Shown here in pieces: positions 42,537 to 50,424 of a stretch of 64,000 nucleotides of DNA. Positions within the stretch are counted from its first letter, which is position 1, and each line of letters begins with the position of its first letter. The notes under the pieces were generated by a model, which was given only the letters and a program-made list of their open reading frames with translations, made no database searches and was not told the DNA's origin. Origin of the DNA: an uncultured Alphaproteobacteria bacterium (GTDB taxonomy: Bacteria > Pseudomonadota > Alphaproteobacteria > HIMB59). The translations under genes and the position numbers were made by a program. Location of the stretch: the NCBI GenBank assembly GCA_902613845.1, contig CACMIW010000002.1, positions 1 through 64,000 of the forward strand, given 5' to 3'.

Positions 42537-43724
42537 ATGTCTTTTAGGGTACTCAAATTTTTAATTAAACACTTAATCAAAACAAGATCTGTTATTATAA
42601 AATTTGAGGGAAATGAACATCTTATTGACAACGGCACAGATCCGTTAATTTTACAGATCAATAATAAGAAATTTTTAAATAAAATTTTTTATGCACCTTC
42701 TCTCGTGCTTACAGAAGGATATATGGATAAGGATTACGAGTTAAGCAATTCGACTTTTTATGAGTTTTCTGAATTACTTATTGAAAATTATAATAAATAC
42801 CTTGAAAAAATATCAAATACGCTAATATTCAGAATTATTTTAATCATTAATCCACTATTTCAGTTAAATTTCGTTAAGAGTTCAAAAAGTAATGTCGCAA
42901 GTCATTACGACTTATCTGATAGGTTGTATGATTTATTTTTGGATGAAACTAGGCAATATTCATGCGCATACTTCGAAAAAGAAAACGATTCATTAACACA
43001 AGCACAAACTAACAAAATGAGCAGATTAGCTGACAAATTATTATTAAATTCCAATGATAGAGTTTTAGACATAGGGTGTGGGTGGGGATCACTTAGTAGA
43101 CATTTTGCAGACCATCATGACTGTAAAGTAAAGGGTGTTTCATTATCTGAAGAGCAAATTAAATACTGTAATGACCAACTTAAAAAGTCAGATAAAAAAG
43201 AAAATTTATCTTATTCTTTACAAGATTATAGAGATGAAGAGAATTCTTATACAAAAATAGTTTCTGTTGGAATGTTTGAGCATGTAGGAAAACCTTTTTA
43301 CAAAACATATTTTAAAAAAATTTATAATTTATTATCTGATGATGGCATAGCGGTAGTACATACAATCGGCAATATTAGAGTTCCGAAAATGACTCCTGCA
43401 TTTATTAGAAAATATATTTTTCCTGGTGGCTATATACCATCTTTGTCTGAGGTAATGCCAGCAGTAGAAAAATCTGGACTTATAATCTCAGATATAGAGG
43501 TTCTTAGATTACATTATGCTAAAACACTTTCTCATTGGTTTAAAAATTTTAAAAAAGAAGAAAAAGAGGTTCTTAAACTGTATGATGATAGATTTATAAG
43601 AATGTGGGAAGCTTATTTAAATTTAAGTGAATTATCTTTTACCAAAGGTGATAATGTGATTTTCCAACTAGTTTTAACAAAAAAAAGAGACTCATTTCCT
43701 TTGGTTAGAAAAAAAATTAGTTAA
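42537..43724 (+). CDS. cfa: Cyclopropane-fatty-acyl-phospholipid synthase family protein
   Basis: A 395-residue SAM-dependent enzyme that methylenates unsaturated phospholipid chains at the membrane. It has the N-terminal family domain, then ASHYDLSDRLYDLFLD, YSCAYFE with a conserved Cys, and the SAM-binding VLDIGCGWGSLSRHF. SVGMFEHVG and FPGGYIPS, and aromatic C-terminal segments, complete it. Relatives include other fatty-acid methyltransferases, so the exact modification is not certain. It stands alone between divergent nadE and downstream thiL (41-base gap). Confidence 0.9.
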   Translation: MSFRVLKFLIKHLIKTRSVIIKFEGNEHLIDNGTDPLILQINNKKFLNKIFYAPSLVLTEGYMDKDYELSNSTFYEFSELLIENYNKYLEKISNTLIFRIILIINPLFQLNFVKSSKSNVASHYDLSDRLYDLFLDETRQYSCAYFEKENDSLTQAQTNKMSRLADKLLLNSNDRVLDIGCGWGSLSRHFADHHDCKVKGVSLSEEQIKYCNDQLKKSDKKENLSYSLQDYRDEENSYTKIVSVGMFEHVGKPFYKTYFKKIYNLLSDDGIAVVHTIGNIRVPKMTPAFIRKYIFPGGYIPSLSEVMPAVEKSGLIISDIEVLRLHYAKTLSHWFKNFKKEEKEVLKLYDDRFIRMWEAYLNLSELSFTKGDNVIFQLVLTKKRDSFPLVRKKIS

Positions 43725-43765
43725 ATATCTCTGTTTTTGAATTCATATTCAATTATATTTACTTA

Positions 43766-44710
43766 ATGTCATATGAGCAAAAAATTATTAATTATTTTGA
43801 AAAGAATTATAAAAAAATAGGTGATGATTGTGCTTATATAAACTCAACAAAACAATTAATCTCTTCTGATACTTTAGTTGAAAATAAGCATTTTGATCTA
43901 AAGTATTTTACTCCTCAAAACATAGCTCACAGACTTTTTCTTTCAAATTATAGTGATATTCAATCCTCAGGTGGCGTACCTAAATATGTTCTACTAAATA
44001 TTAGTTTCCCAAATAAAAACTATAATTTTGTGCAACAAATAATAACTTATTTTCATAGAATATGCCTAAGAAATAAGATTGAGATAATAGGCGGGGATAC
44101 TACTTCTTCTGAGAAAATATTTTTATCTTTAACAATTATTAGCGATAAAATTAATAATACTAAAATAACAAAGAGATCTAATGCTAAGGTTGATGATAAA
44201 ATTTATACATTTTCAGGTATTGGGTATTCAAAACTAGGATACCTAAGTTTATATAGTAAGTTTAAATTGCCTAATAATTTAAAAAATTTATCAGTAAAAC
44301 AATTTTTAAAACCTAAAATGTATATTTATCAAGATATATTTAGGCATCTAAATATTACAAGTTGTATGGATTTATCAGATAGTCTTTTATCAACTTTAGA
44401 AACTATTTCGTTGAAATCCAAAAAAAAAATTAAATTAAATAATCTCAACTCTGTTAATTCTAAGCTTTGTAAGTTTTTTGAAGAAGAAAAATATATTTCA
44501 CTTATTTTATCCAGTGGGGAGGAGTATGTTCCAGTTTTTACCTCACCTAAAAACTTATTATATTTAAATAAAAAAAAACTTTTAATTGAAAGGGGTATTA
44601 GAATTATATGTATTGGAAGTGTAGAAAAAGGAAAGGGTGTAAATCTAAAAAAATTTAATCTTGCCAAAGTAAAAAAATTTGACCATTTTAAAAATAATTA
44701 CTCTCTTTAA
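43766..44710 (+). CDS. thiL: Thiamine-monophosphate kinase
   Basis: A 314-residue kinase making thiamine diphosphate from thiamine monophosphate. Family motifs are GDDCAYI (for GDDAA), SSDTLVENKHF, SNYSDIQSSGGVPKYVLLN, IIGGDTTSS, the TFSGIGYSKLGYL turn and CMDLSDSLL. The C-terminal third is diverged. It overlaps the convergent mnmH by 23 bases. Its presence implies salvage or synthesis of thiamine phosphate, although no other thi gene lies in the window. Confidence 0.88.
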   Translation: MSYEQKIINYFEKNYKKIGDDCAYINSTKQLISSDTLVENKHFDLKYFTPQNIAHRLFLSNYSDIQSSGGVPKYVLLNISFPNKNYNFVQQIITYFHRICLRNKIEIIGGDTTSSEKIFLSLTIISDKINNTKITKRSNAKVDDKIYTFSGIGYSKLGYLSLYSKFKLPNNLKNLSVKQFLKPKMYIYQDIFRHLNITSCMDLSDSLLSTLETISLKSKKKIKLNNLNSVNSKLCKFFEEEKYISLILSSGEEYVPVFTSPKNLLYLNKKKLLIERGIRIICIGSVEKGKGVNLKKFNLAKVKKFDHFKNNYSL

Positions 44711-45728
44711 TAACTCTTTTAATATTTATTAAGTTGATTTTATTTAAATAAATCTCTTTATAAATATTACTGTCATTTTCAGCTCGAGTCTTTTTATAAG
44801 CTCTATCGTAATGATATTCAATTAATGATTTCACAAACTGAAAATACTCCTTTTTTTTTAAATTTACTTCAATAAGTTTAAATTCCTCTTTTGGAATAAT
44901 TTTCTCTAATACAATAAGCGCATTTTTCATTAAATCCGGTGAATTTGTAAAATATTTATAATCTTTTAATATGAATTTTACTCTCTCGGTTAAATTACTC
45001 TTTATTTTTACATTTTTACCCAAAGGCATATTTTTCCAAATTTTACTTGGAATACTTAACTTACCCACTTTAATACTTTCTGCTTCAACCCATATATTTT
45101 TTCTTGAATTGAAAGAGTGAAGTTTTTCATAAATTAATGTTTCAAATAATTTTTGCGAGGGTTGAACAGTATTGGGTATATTTCCTAAAATAGAGCCTTT
45201 ATGTTTGGCCAAACCTTCAAAATCGATCACTTGATATTTTTTTGATAATTCTTTAATAAAAAGTGTTTTCCCTACACCCGTTACACCCATAATTTGGTTA
45301 AATTTAAATTTATCAGTATTATTTTCAAAAAAATCTACTACATAACCTCTGTAAGTCTTATATCCACCCTCTAATAATGTTACGTCGTAACCGATTTGTT
45401 TAAGAACTAAATATAAACTAAGTGATCTAAGACCACCTCTCCAACAATAAATTAATGTTTTATTTTTTTTATCAAATTTTATTTTATTAATAATTTTGGA
45501 AATATTTGCACTAATAATACTAGCTCCTTCTTTTTTAGCTAAAAAAGAATTCTCTTTATATTTTAATCCTATTTCATGACGTTGTTTATTTGTTAATACG
45601 GGATAATTTACTGATCTTGGGATATGGTCTTCAACAAACTCTAATGGGGTTCTTACATCAATTATAGTATTATAATCATCGATAGTAGTACTTTTATACG
45701 ATGTTTTATTGATGCGCATATTTTTCAT
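44688..45728 (-). CDS. mnmH: tRNA 2-selenouridine synthase (MnmH/SelU)
   Basis: A 346-residue two-domain enzyme. The rhodanese domain (about 15-130) has IDVRTPLEFVEDHIPRS and the active Cys95 in YCWRGGLRS, and is followed by a P-loop domain with GVTGVGKT at 148-155. It geranylates 2-thiouridine and replaces sulfur with selenium at wobble U34 using selenophosphate. Starts at 45728 or 45719 are possible. The latter ATG overlaps the ATG of the divergent gene at 45712 inside the palindrome ATGCGCAT. Whether selD exists elsewhere decides the selenium role. Confidence 0.92.
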   Translation of the reverse strand: MKNMRINKTSYKSTTIDDYNTIIDVRTPLEFVEDHIPRSVNYPVLTNKQRHEIGLKYKENSFLAKKEGASIISANISKIINKIKFDKKNKTLIYCWRGGLRSLSLYLVLKQIGYDVTLLEGGYKTYRGYVVDFFENNTDKFKFNQIMGVTGVGKTLFIKELSKKYQVIDFEGLAKHKGSILGNIPNTVQPSQKLFETLIYEKLHSFNSRKNIWVEAESIKVGKLSIPSKIWKNMPLGKNVKIKSNLTERVKFILKDYKYFTNSPDLMKNALIVLEKIIPKEEFKLIEVNLKKKEYFQFVKSLIEYHYDRAYKKTRAENDSNIYKEIYLNKINLINIKRVIKESNYF

Positions 45729-46461
45729 AATTTTTTTAATAATATATCCATATTACCTGAACTCTAAAGTAATAAATCTAAAATATGAAATTGATTGGAA
45801 ATCAATTCACCTAGCAGACTTATTCTGGAAAATTAAAATTGAAGATAATTTATATGAAATTGATTTCACAATTAAAAGTTATGGTGTGACTGACAAAATT
45901 TATGGGTATGAGTCTATTACAAAAGTTAGTGGAGAAATTAAAGATGATAGCTTCAATCCCATAATTTACAAAAGTAAAACAAAAAGCTCTAAACAGGATA
46001 GATTTGAAAATATTATTTTTAACAAGAATGGTACTATATCAAATATTGAAATTTCAAAAGAACTCTCCACTGATCAAATTAATTTGCAAAATACTTTAAT
46101 TAATGATTATAAATTTTTCACTGATCCGATATCACAATTAGTTCAATATTTTATTTTCCAAACAGATTCAAAAAGGTTAATTATTGATGGAATTAACATT
46201 TATGAATTATCATCCATTACAAAAAATACTGAAAACTTAAAATCTAATAATCCTTCAATATACAAGGGAAACGCTGAAGTTATAGATTTAGTATTTCCTT
46301 TTTTTAAAGGTCTTTATAAAGAGAATAAAAAAAATAATTTAGAAGTTATAACGGTTTATTCATTTGAAAAAGAAATAATTAAAATTCCTGCTAAATTTAG
46401 AATTAATTCAAAAAAATTTAAAGCTAATCTTCATTTGAAAGAATATGAAATTCTTCAATAA
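45712..46461 (+). CDS. DUF3108-like exported protein
   Basis: A 249-residue protein with an N-terminal signal-type hydrophobic segment (about 1-18). Its mature part is rich in beta strands: LKYEIDWKSIHLADLFWKI, then YEIDFTIKSYGVTDKIYGY. This is the layout of DUF3108 envelope proteins, whose function is unknown. The ATG at 45712 is used rather than an in-frame TTG at 45709. Divergent mnmH leaves no intergenic space, and the stop overlaps the next ATG by one base. It heads a run of small membrane genes. Confidence 0.7.
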   Translation: MRIFFIIFLIIYPYYLNSKVINLKYEIDWKSIHLADLFWKIKIEDNLYEIDFTIKSYGVTDKIYGYESITKVSGEIKDDSFNPIIYKSKTKSSKQDRFENIIFNKNGTISNIEISKELSTDQINLQNTLINDYKFFTDPISQLVQYFIFQTDSKRLIIDGINIYELSSITKNTENLKSNNPSIYKGNAEVIDLVFPFFKGLYKENKKNNLEVITVYSFEKEIIKIPAKFRINSKKFKANLHLKEYEILQ

Positions 46462-46892
46462 TGAAAGTAACAAAAAATAGATCAATCTTAAAAACTATAA
46501 GTTATAGAATAGTTGGTTTTATAAATACTTTTCTGATAAGTTTTTTTGTTATTTCTTATGGTTCAGAAAACTTTGATGCAACTTCTCCTTTCTATGTAGC
46601 TTTAATTGTTTTCATTTTAAAAATGATTACATACTATTTTCATGAAAGAGTATGGAATTTATACAAATATGGCAGATTTAATCAAAAAGTAATTAGACTC
46701 AGATCATTTTTCAAGGCACTCACATGGAGATTAGCCGCATCTACAATAACATTTATATCTGCTATGTTTATTACATCAAACTTAGATTGGACAAAATCCA
46801 TTGTCATTTATGAAATAATGAACGGTATATTAATTTATTATATTCATGAGAGAGTCTGGAATAAAATTCAATGGGGAAGAATTAAAATATGA
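46461..46892 (+). CDS. Membrane protein with two DUF2061 domains
   Basis: A 143-residue membrane protein made of two tandem DUF2061 repeats. Each has an arginine-containing start (ILKTISYRIVGF and FFKALTWRLAAST), two hydrophobic helices and an end YYFHERVWN or YYIHERVWN. DUF2061 is a predicted membrane domain without known function, often single-copy or fused to CysC-type enzymes. It overlaps the DUF3108 gene by one base and the next gene by four, so all are coupled. Confidence 0.85.
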   Translation: MKVTKNRSILKTISYRIVGFINTFLISFFVISYGSENFDATSPFYVALIVFILKMITYYFHERVWNLYKYGRFNQKVIRLRSFFKALTWRLAASTITFISAMFITSNLDWTKSIVIYEIMNGILIYYIHERVWNKIQWGRIKI

Positions 46893-47236
46893 ATTTCATA
46901 GTTAAAATTGAAAATAACCTTATGGAGCTTTTTAAAGGCAATTTACCTTTATACAAAAGTTATTGGATTTATTACGTTCTTGTTAATTTCCTTATTTCGG
47001 CACCTCTATTACTCGTCACAAAAATACATATACAAAATTTTATTTATACATTTTCATTATATCTTGTATTAAATCTAATCTATTACTTTACATCTTGCAT
47101 TGGTGTTTGGAGAAGTTCTCAAAAATATAAAGGCAATAAAATACTATCTTTTTTAGCTAGATTAATCGTAGTAATAGGCATATCTACAACTATCTTAGAA
47201 TTGAAAACTATCCTAACTATCATTTATAGTTTTTGA
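46889..47236 (+). CDS. Small inner-membrane protein, function unknown
   Basis: A 115-residue protein with about three hydrophobic helices (near 27-46, 55-72 and 90-112). CIGVWRSSQKYKG, a motif seen in some small bacterial membrane proteins, precedes the last helix. I do not recognise a named family. It begins inside the DUF2061 gene stop (ATGA overlap) and thus belongs to that operon. A 48-base gap with nothing notable follows before the next small gene. Confidence 0.65.
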   Translation: MNFIVKIENNLMELFKGNLPLYKSYWIYYVLVNFLISAPLLLVTKIHIQNFIYTFSLYLVLNLIYYFTSCIGVWRSSQKYKGNKILSFLARLIVVIGISTTILELKTILTIIYSF

Positions 47237-47284
47237 TTATTTAAAAGCCTTCAAATATGAAAAAAAATCCATATTATCAATTTC

Positions 47285-47464
47285 ATGGATGATGAAACAC
47301 AATTAAAAGTTAGAAAATTTCTCAAAAGGTTAGGGATTAGCTCACAACAAGAACTTAATCAATTCATTGAAAATAACCCTGATGTAAAGGATCTATCGAT
47401 AAAAGTATCTTTTGAAATTAATAATAAGAATGTTTTTGAGTTTGAAGATAAAATAAATAATTAA
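47285..47464 (+). CDS. DUF6494-like small protein
   Basis: A 59-residue frame from ATG 47285 to TAA 47462-47464 that fills an otherwise empty gap. The N-terminal half (VRKFLKRLGISSQQELNQFI) closely resembles DUF6494 proteins, which carry RKFLKxVGxTSQREIE. The second half has the expected beta-type ending. Function is unknown; the family is widespread in proteobacteria. It ends 5 bases before the DUF502 gene on the same strand. Confidence 0.7.
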   Translation: MDDETQLKVRKFLKRLGISSQQELNQFIENNPDVKDLSIKVSFEINNKNVFEFEDKINN

Positions 47465-47469
47465 TATAA

Positions 47470-48117
47470 ATGAAAAAAATTCAAAATCATTTTATTAGTG
47501 GCATATTAATTGTTGCACCATTAGCTTTATCTATTTACGTTGCATGGGTAGTAGTTGGTATTGCAGATAAAATATTTAGACCTTTCATACCTCTAAATAA
47601 ATTTGGTATTCCATCTGAAATACCTGGTGTTGGTTTAATAGTTGCTTTTTTATTTTTTACAATTTTAGGAGCCATAGCTGGAAGTTTTTTTGGAAAACTT
47701 TATCATCGAGTAGTTGATGCTGTTTTATCCAAAATTCCCGGCTTAAACTCAATTTATAATACAGTAAAACAGATTATTGATACATTTGCTACGACACAGT
47801 CTAATGCTTTTAAAGAGGTTGTTCTTATTGAATATCCTCAAAAAGATATTTTTGCCCTTGCATTTTTAACAAGTGAAACAAAAGGGGAAATAGCAAAAAG
47901 AAAAAATCAAAAGATGATAAATGTTTTCATGCCATCTACACCTAATCCAACTACAGGTTTCTTGATGTTTGTTCCATTATCAAAATGTACTAAACTTAAT
48001 ATGTCTGTCGATCAAGCAATCAAATACATCATTTCTGCAGGATTAGTTACACCCAAAGCACCGGAAATTAAAAAAGCTCTTCCTAAAAAGAAAAAAATTA
48101 AAAAGTTAACTAAATAA
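47470..48117 (+). CDS. DUF502 family membrane protein
   Basis: A 215-residue protein with two N-terminal membrane helices (about 8-30 and 55-77). Then comes the family stretch IPGLNSIYNTVKQIIDTF, a cytosolic beta-rich domain with FMPSTPNPTTGFLMFVP, and a Lys-rich tail. DUF502 proteins are conserved across proteobacteria and plants without a defined bacterial role. The gene is commonly next to recG in alphaproteobacteria, as here, where it overlaps the end of recG by 12 bases. Confidence 0.88.
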   Translation: MKKIQNHFISGILIVAPLALSIYVAWVVVGIADKIFRPFIPLNKFGIPSEIPGVGLIVAFLFFTILGAIAGSFFGKLYHRVVDAVLSKIPGLNSIYNTVKQIIDTFATTQSNAFKEVVLIEYPQKDIFALAFLTSETKGEIAKRKNQKMINVFMPSTPNPTTGFLMFVPLSKCTKLNMSVDQAIKYIISAGLVTPKAPEIKKALPKKKKIKKLTK

Positions 48118-50175
48118 TAGTTTTATTGCTTCTTGCTGCTTAAAAAACATAAGTAACTTATATATATCTTTTTTAAATTTTTCATTTTCATACTCTTTTT
48201 TTTCAATCAATTTTTTTACATATTGAAGCGCATCTATTATTAGTTCTTGATCTTGATAAACATTTACAAACTTGAATAATGAGTCACCACTTTGGCGATA
48301 TCCTAATATGTCACCAGTACCTCTAATTTCGAGATCTTTTTCGGATAATTTAAAACCATCTAAGTTTTCTTTGAATATTTTTAGTCGATTTATCGTATTG
48401 TCAGGTAAATCCTTGCCATATAATGCAAAACAATAGCCTTGATTGTTACCTCTTCCTACTCTTCCTCTTAACTGATGTAATTGAGATAAGCCAAATTTTT
48501 CTGCATTTTCAATTACAATATAATCTGCATTTTTATTATCTATACCTACCTCTACTACAGTAGTAGCAACTAATATTTTTATATTTCCTTTTTGAAAATT
48601 TTGAATAATTCTTTCTTTTTGATCACTCTTAATTTTACCATGTAACATTTCAACTTCTGAACCAAATATATTCTTTAAAGACTTAAATCGTGTTTCTACA
48701 TCTTTATACTTTTGAGTCTCTGATGCTTCAACTAAAGGACAAATCCAGTAAACTTGAGACACATTTGAAATTTTTTTCTTTAACAAAATTTCTATATCTT
48801 TAATTTTGTCAATGTTCGATACTTTAGTTATTATCGGTTTTTGAAAAGCTGGCTTTTCTTTTAGTATTACCTGTTCTATTTCACCATATTGTGCTAATGC
48901 AAGTGTTCTTGGAATAGGTGTGGCAGACATTAATAGAATATTTGTATTTATTCCTTTTTCAGCTAAATACAGTCTTTGTTGAACACCAAATCGATGTTGT
49001 TCATCGATTATTACATATGCCAGGGATGAGAAATTTAAATTTTCTTGAAAAATAGCATGAGTGCCAATAATAAAATTAAAAATACCTTTTTCTATTTTTT
49101 CGTAAATTTCACTTTTATTTTTACTACTTCCAGTGAGCAATATAGGATTAACTTCTTCACTATCTAAGTGATTTAATACATTACTGTAAATTTGATTAGC
49201 TAATATTTCTGTAGGTGCCATATAAGCAACTTGTTTATGTTTCTGAATAAAAGGGATTGCTGTTAATAAGGATACAATAGTTTTACCTGAACCTACATCA
49301 CCTTGTAATAGTACTGTTTCTCGATATTGAGTATTATTATAATTATTTATATCGTTTATGATTTTATATTGATTTTTTGTCAACTCAAAAGGTAACTCAT
49401 TTATCAATTTTTCTTGTAAATTAAATTTAAGATTTAAACTTTCATTTTTTCTTTTTGTTTTTTCTTTTAAGTATCTAATAGCAAAATAATTTGATACTAA
49501 TTCATCAACTGCCAACCTTTTTCTAAAATTCTCTCTATGTTCAATATCTTCTTTTACAGATGGAAAATGCATTTTTATTAATGATTCATTGAACTTTGAA
49601 AAATTATATTTTTTAATAATATTTTCGTTCAACCATTCATCAAATTTATTTAAATGATTTTTTGCATCATTTAAAACTATTCTGATATCTTTTAATGTGA
49701 TACCTCTTGTTAAAGGATAAATATTTTCAAAAGTTCTTAACTTATCCTCATTTTCTATCTCTTCTATGTAATCAGGGTGTGCTACACTAAGATTGCTTTT
49801 ATAAAATGATACTTTTCCACTTATAATTAATTCTTTGTTTTCAGGATATTTTTTTCTAAGAAAATTCCCTCTTATTGAAAAATAAATTATGTTTATAATT
49901 AAAGATCCTTTTTCACATTCAATCACGTAGGGTAGTTTAGGATTGAAAGGAAAATGATGTTTTTTTACCTTAACGAGAGTGGTAATAGTTTGTCCTTTTT
50001 CAAGATTTTTAAAGTCAATATCCTGAGTACGATCTATAGATCTAGTCGGTAAATTATAAAATATATCAATAACTTTGTTTATATTTAGATTTTTAAAATA
50101 GGACGCTTTCTTTGGACCTATTCCTTTAAGTTTTTCCACATTCTGATATAAAAAATCGAAACTATTGTCGTTCAT
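48106..50175 (-). CDS. recG: ATP-dependent DNA helicase RecG
   Basis: A 689-residue RecG that reverses stalled forks and remodels branched DNA. The N-terminal wedge/OB region (about 1-225) includes VEKLKGIGPKKASYF. The SF2 motor has Walker A LLQGDVGSGKT, DEQHRFGVQQR in place of DExH, SATPIPRTLALAQYG, the C-terminal LRGRVGRGNNQGYC and a RecG-type wedge-contacting tail. Its ATG (50173-50175, minus strand) overlaps the sdhE ATG in the shared bases CATG. No Shine-Dalgarno is visible. Confidence 0.96.
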   Translation of the reverse strand: MNDNSFDFLYQNVEKLKGIGPKKASYFKNLNINKVIDIFYNLPTRSIDRTQDIDFKNLEKGQTITTLVKVKKHHFPFNPKLPYVIECEKGSLIINIIYFSIRGNFLRKKYPENKELIISGKVSFYKSNLSVAHPDYIEEIENEDKLRTFENIYPLTRGITLKDIRIVLNDAKNHLNKFDEWLNENIIKKYNFSKFNESLIKMHFPSVKEDIEHRENFRKRLAVDELVSNYFAIRYLKEKTKRKNESLNLKFNLQEKLINELPFELTKNQYKIINDINNYNNTQYRETVLLQGDVGSGKTIVSLLTAIPFIQKHKQVAYMAPTEILANQIYSNVLNHLDSEEVNPILLTGSSKNKSEIYEKIEKGIFNFIIGTHAIFQENLNFSSLAYVIIDEQHRFGVQQRLYLAEKGINTNILLMSATPIPRTLALAQYGEIEQVILKEKPAFQKPIITKVSNIDKIKDIEILLKKKISNVSQVYWICPLVEASETQKYKDVETRFKSLKNIFGSEVEMLHGKIKSDQKERIIQNFQKGNIKILVATTVVEVGIDNKNADYIVIENAEKFGLSQLHQLRGRVGRGNNQGYCFALYGKDLPDNTINRLKIFKENLDGFKLSEKDLEIRGTGDILGYRQSGDSLFKFVNVYQDQELIIDALQYVKKLIEKKEYENEKFKKDIYKLLMFFKQQEAIKLLFS

Positions 50176-50422
50176 GAATAATTACTACAAAGATAAATTA
50201 AAAAAAATAAAATATCGATGTCAAACATTAGGTATAAAAGAATTAGATGTAATTTTTGAGAGAATTTATTCAAAACTTGAAAATACTAATGATGAGGCTC
50301 TAATTGATCAATTAGATGATTTATTAAAAAATGAAACACAATACATATTTGATGTATTTTTTAATGAGTCTTTCAAAGAAGATAGAATTAAGTACCTTAA
50401 AATTATAAATTTATCAAAATAA
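50174..50422 (+). CDS. sdhE: SdhE-like FAD assembly factor (DUF339)
   Basis: An 82-residue small helical protein between recG and mfd, where alphaproteobacteria keep sdhE. Family features are KIKYRCQTLGIKELDVIF near the start and the LLKNETQYIFDVFFN region. SdhE promotes covalent attachment of FAD to succinate dehydrogenase. The diagnostic RGxxE motif reads LGIKE here, so Gly and Glu remain but Arg is lost. The ATG at 50174 is chosen over an in-frame TTG at 50165 and shares CATG with the recG start. Identification is supported by synteny more than by sequence. Confidence 0.75.
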   Translation: MNNYYKDKLKKIKYRCQTLGIKELDVIFERIYSKLENTNDEALIDQLDDLLKNETQYIFDVFFNESFKEDRIKYLKIINLSK

Positions 50423-50424
50423 TA

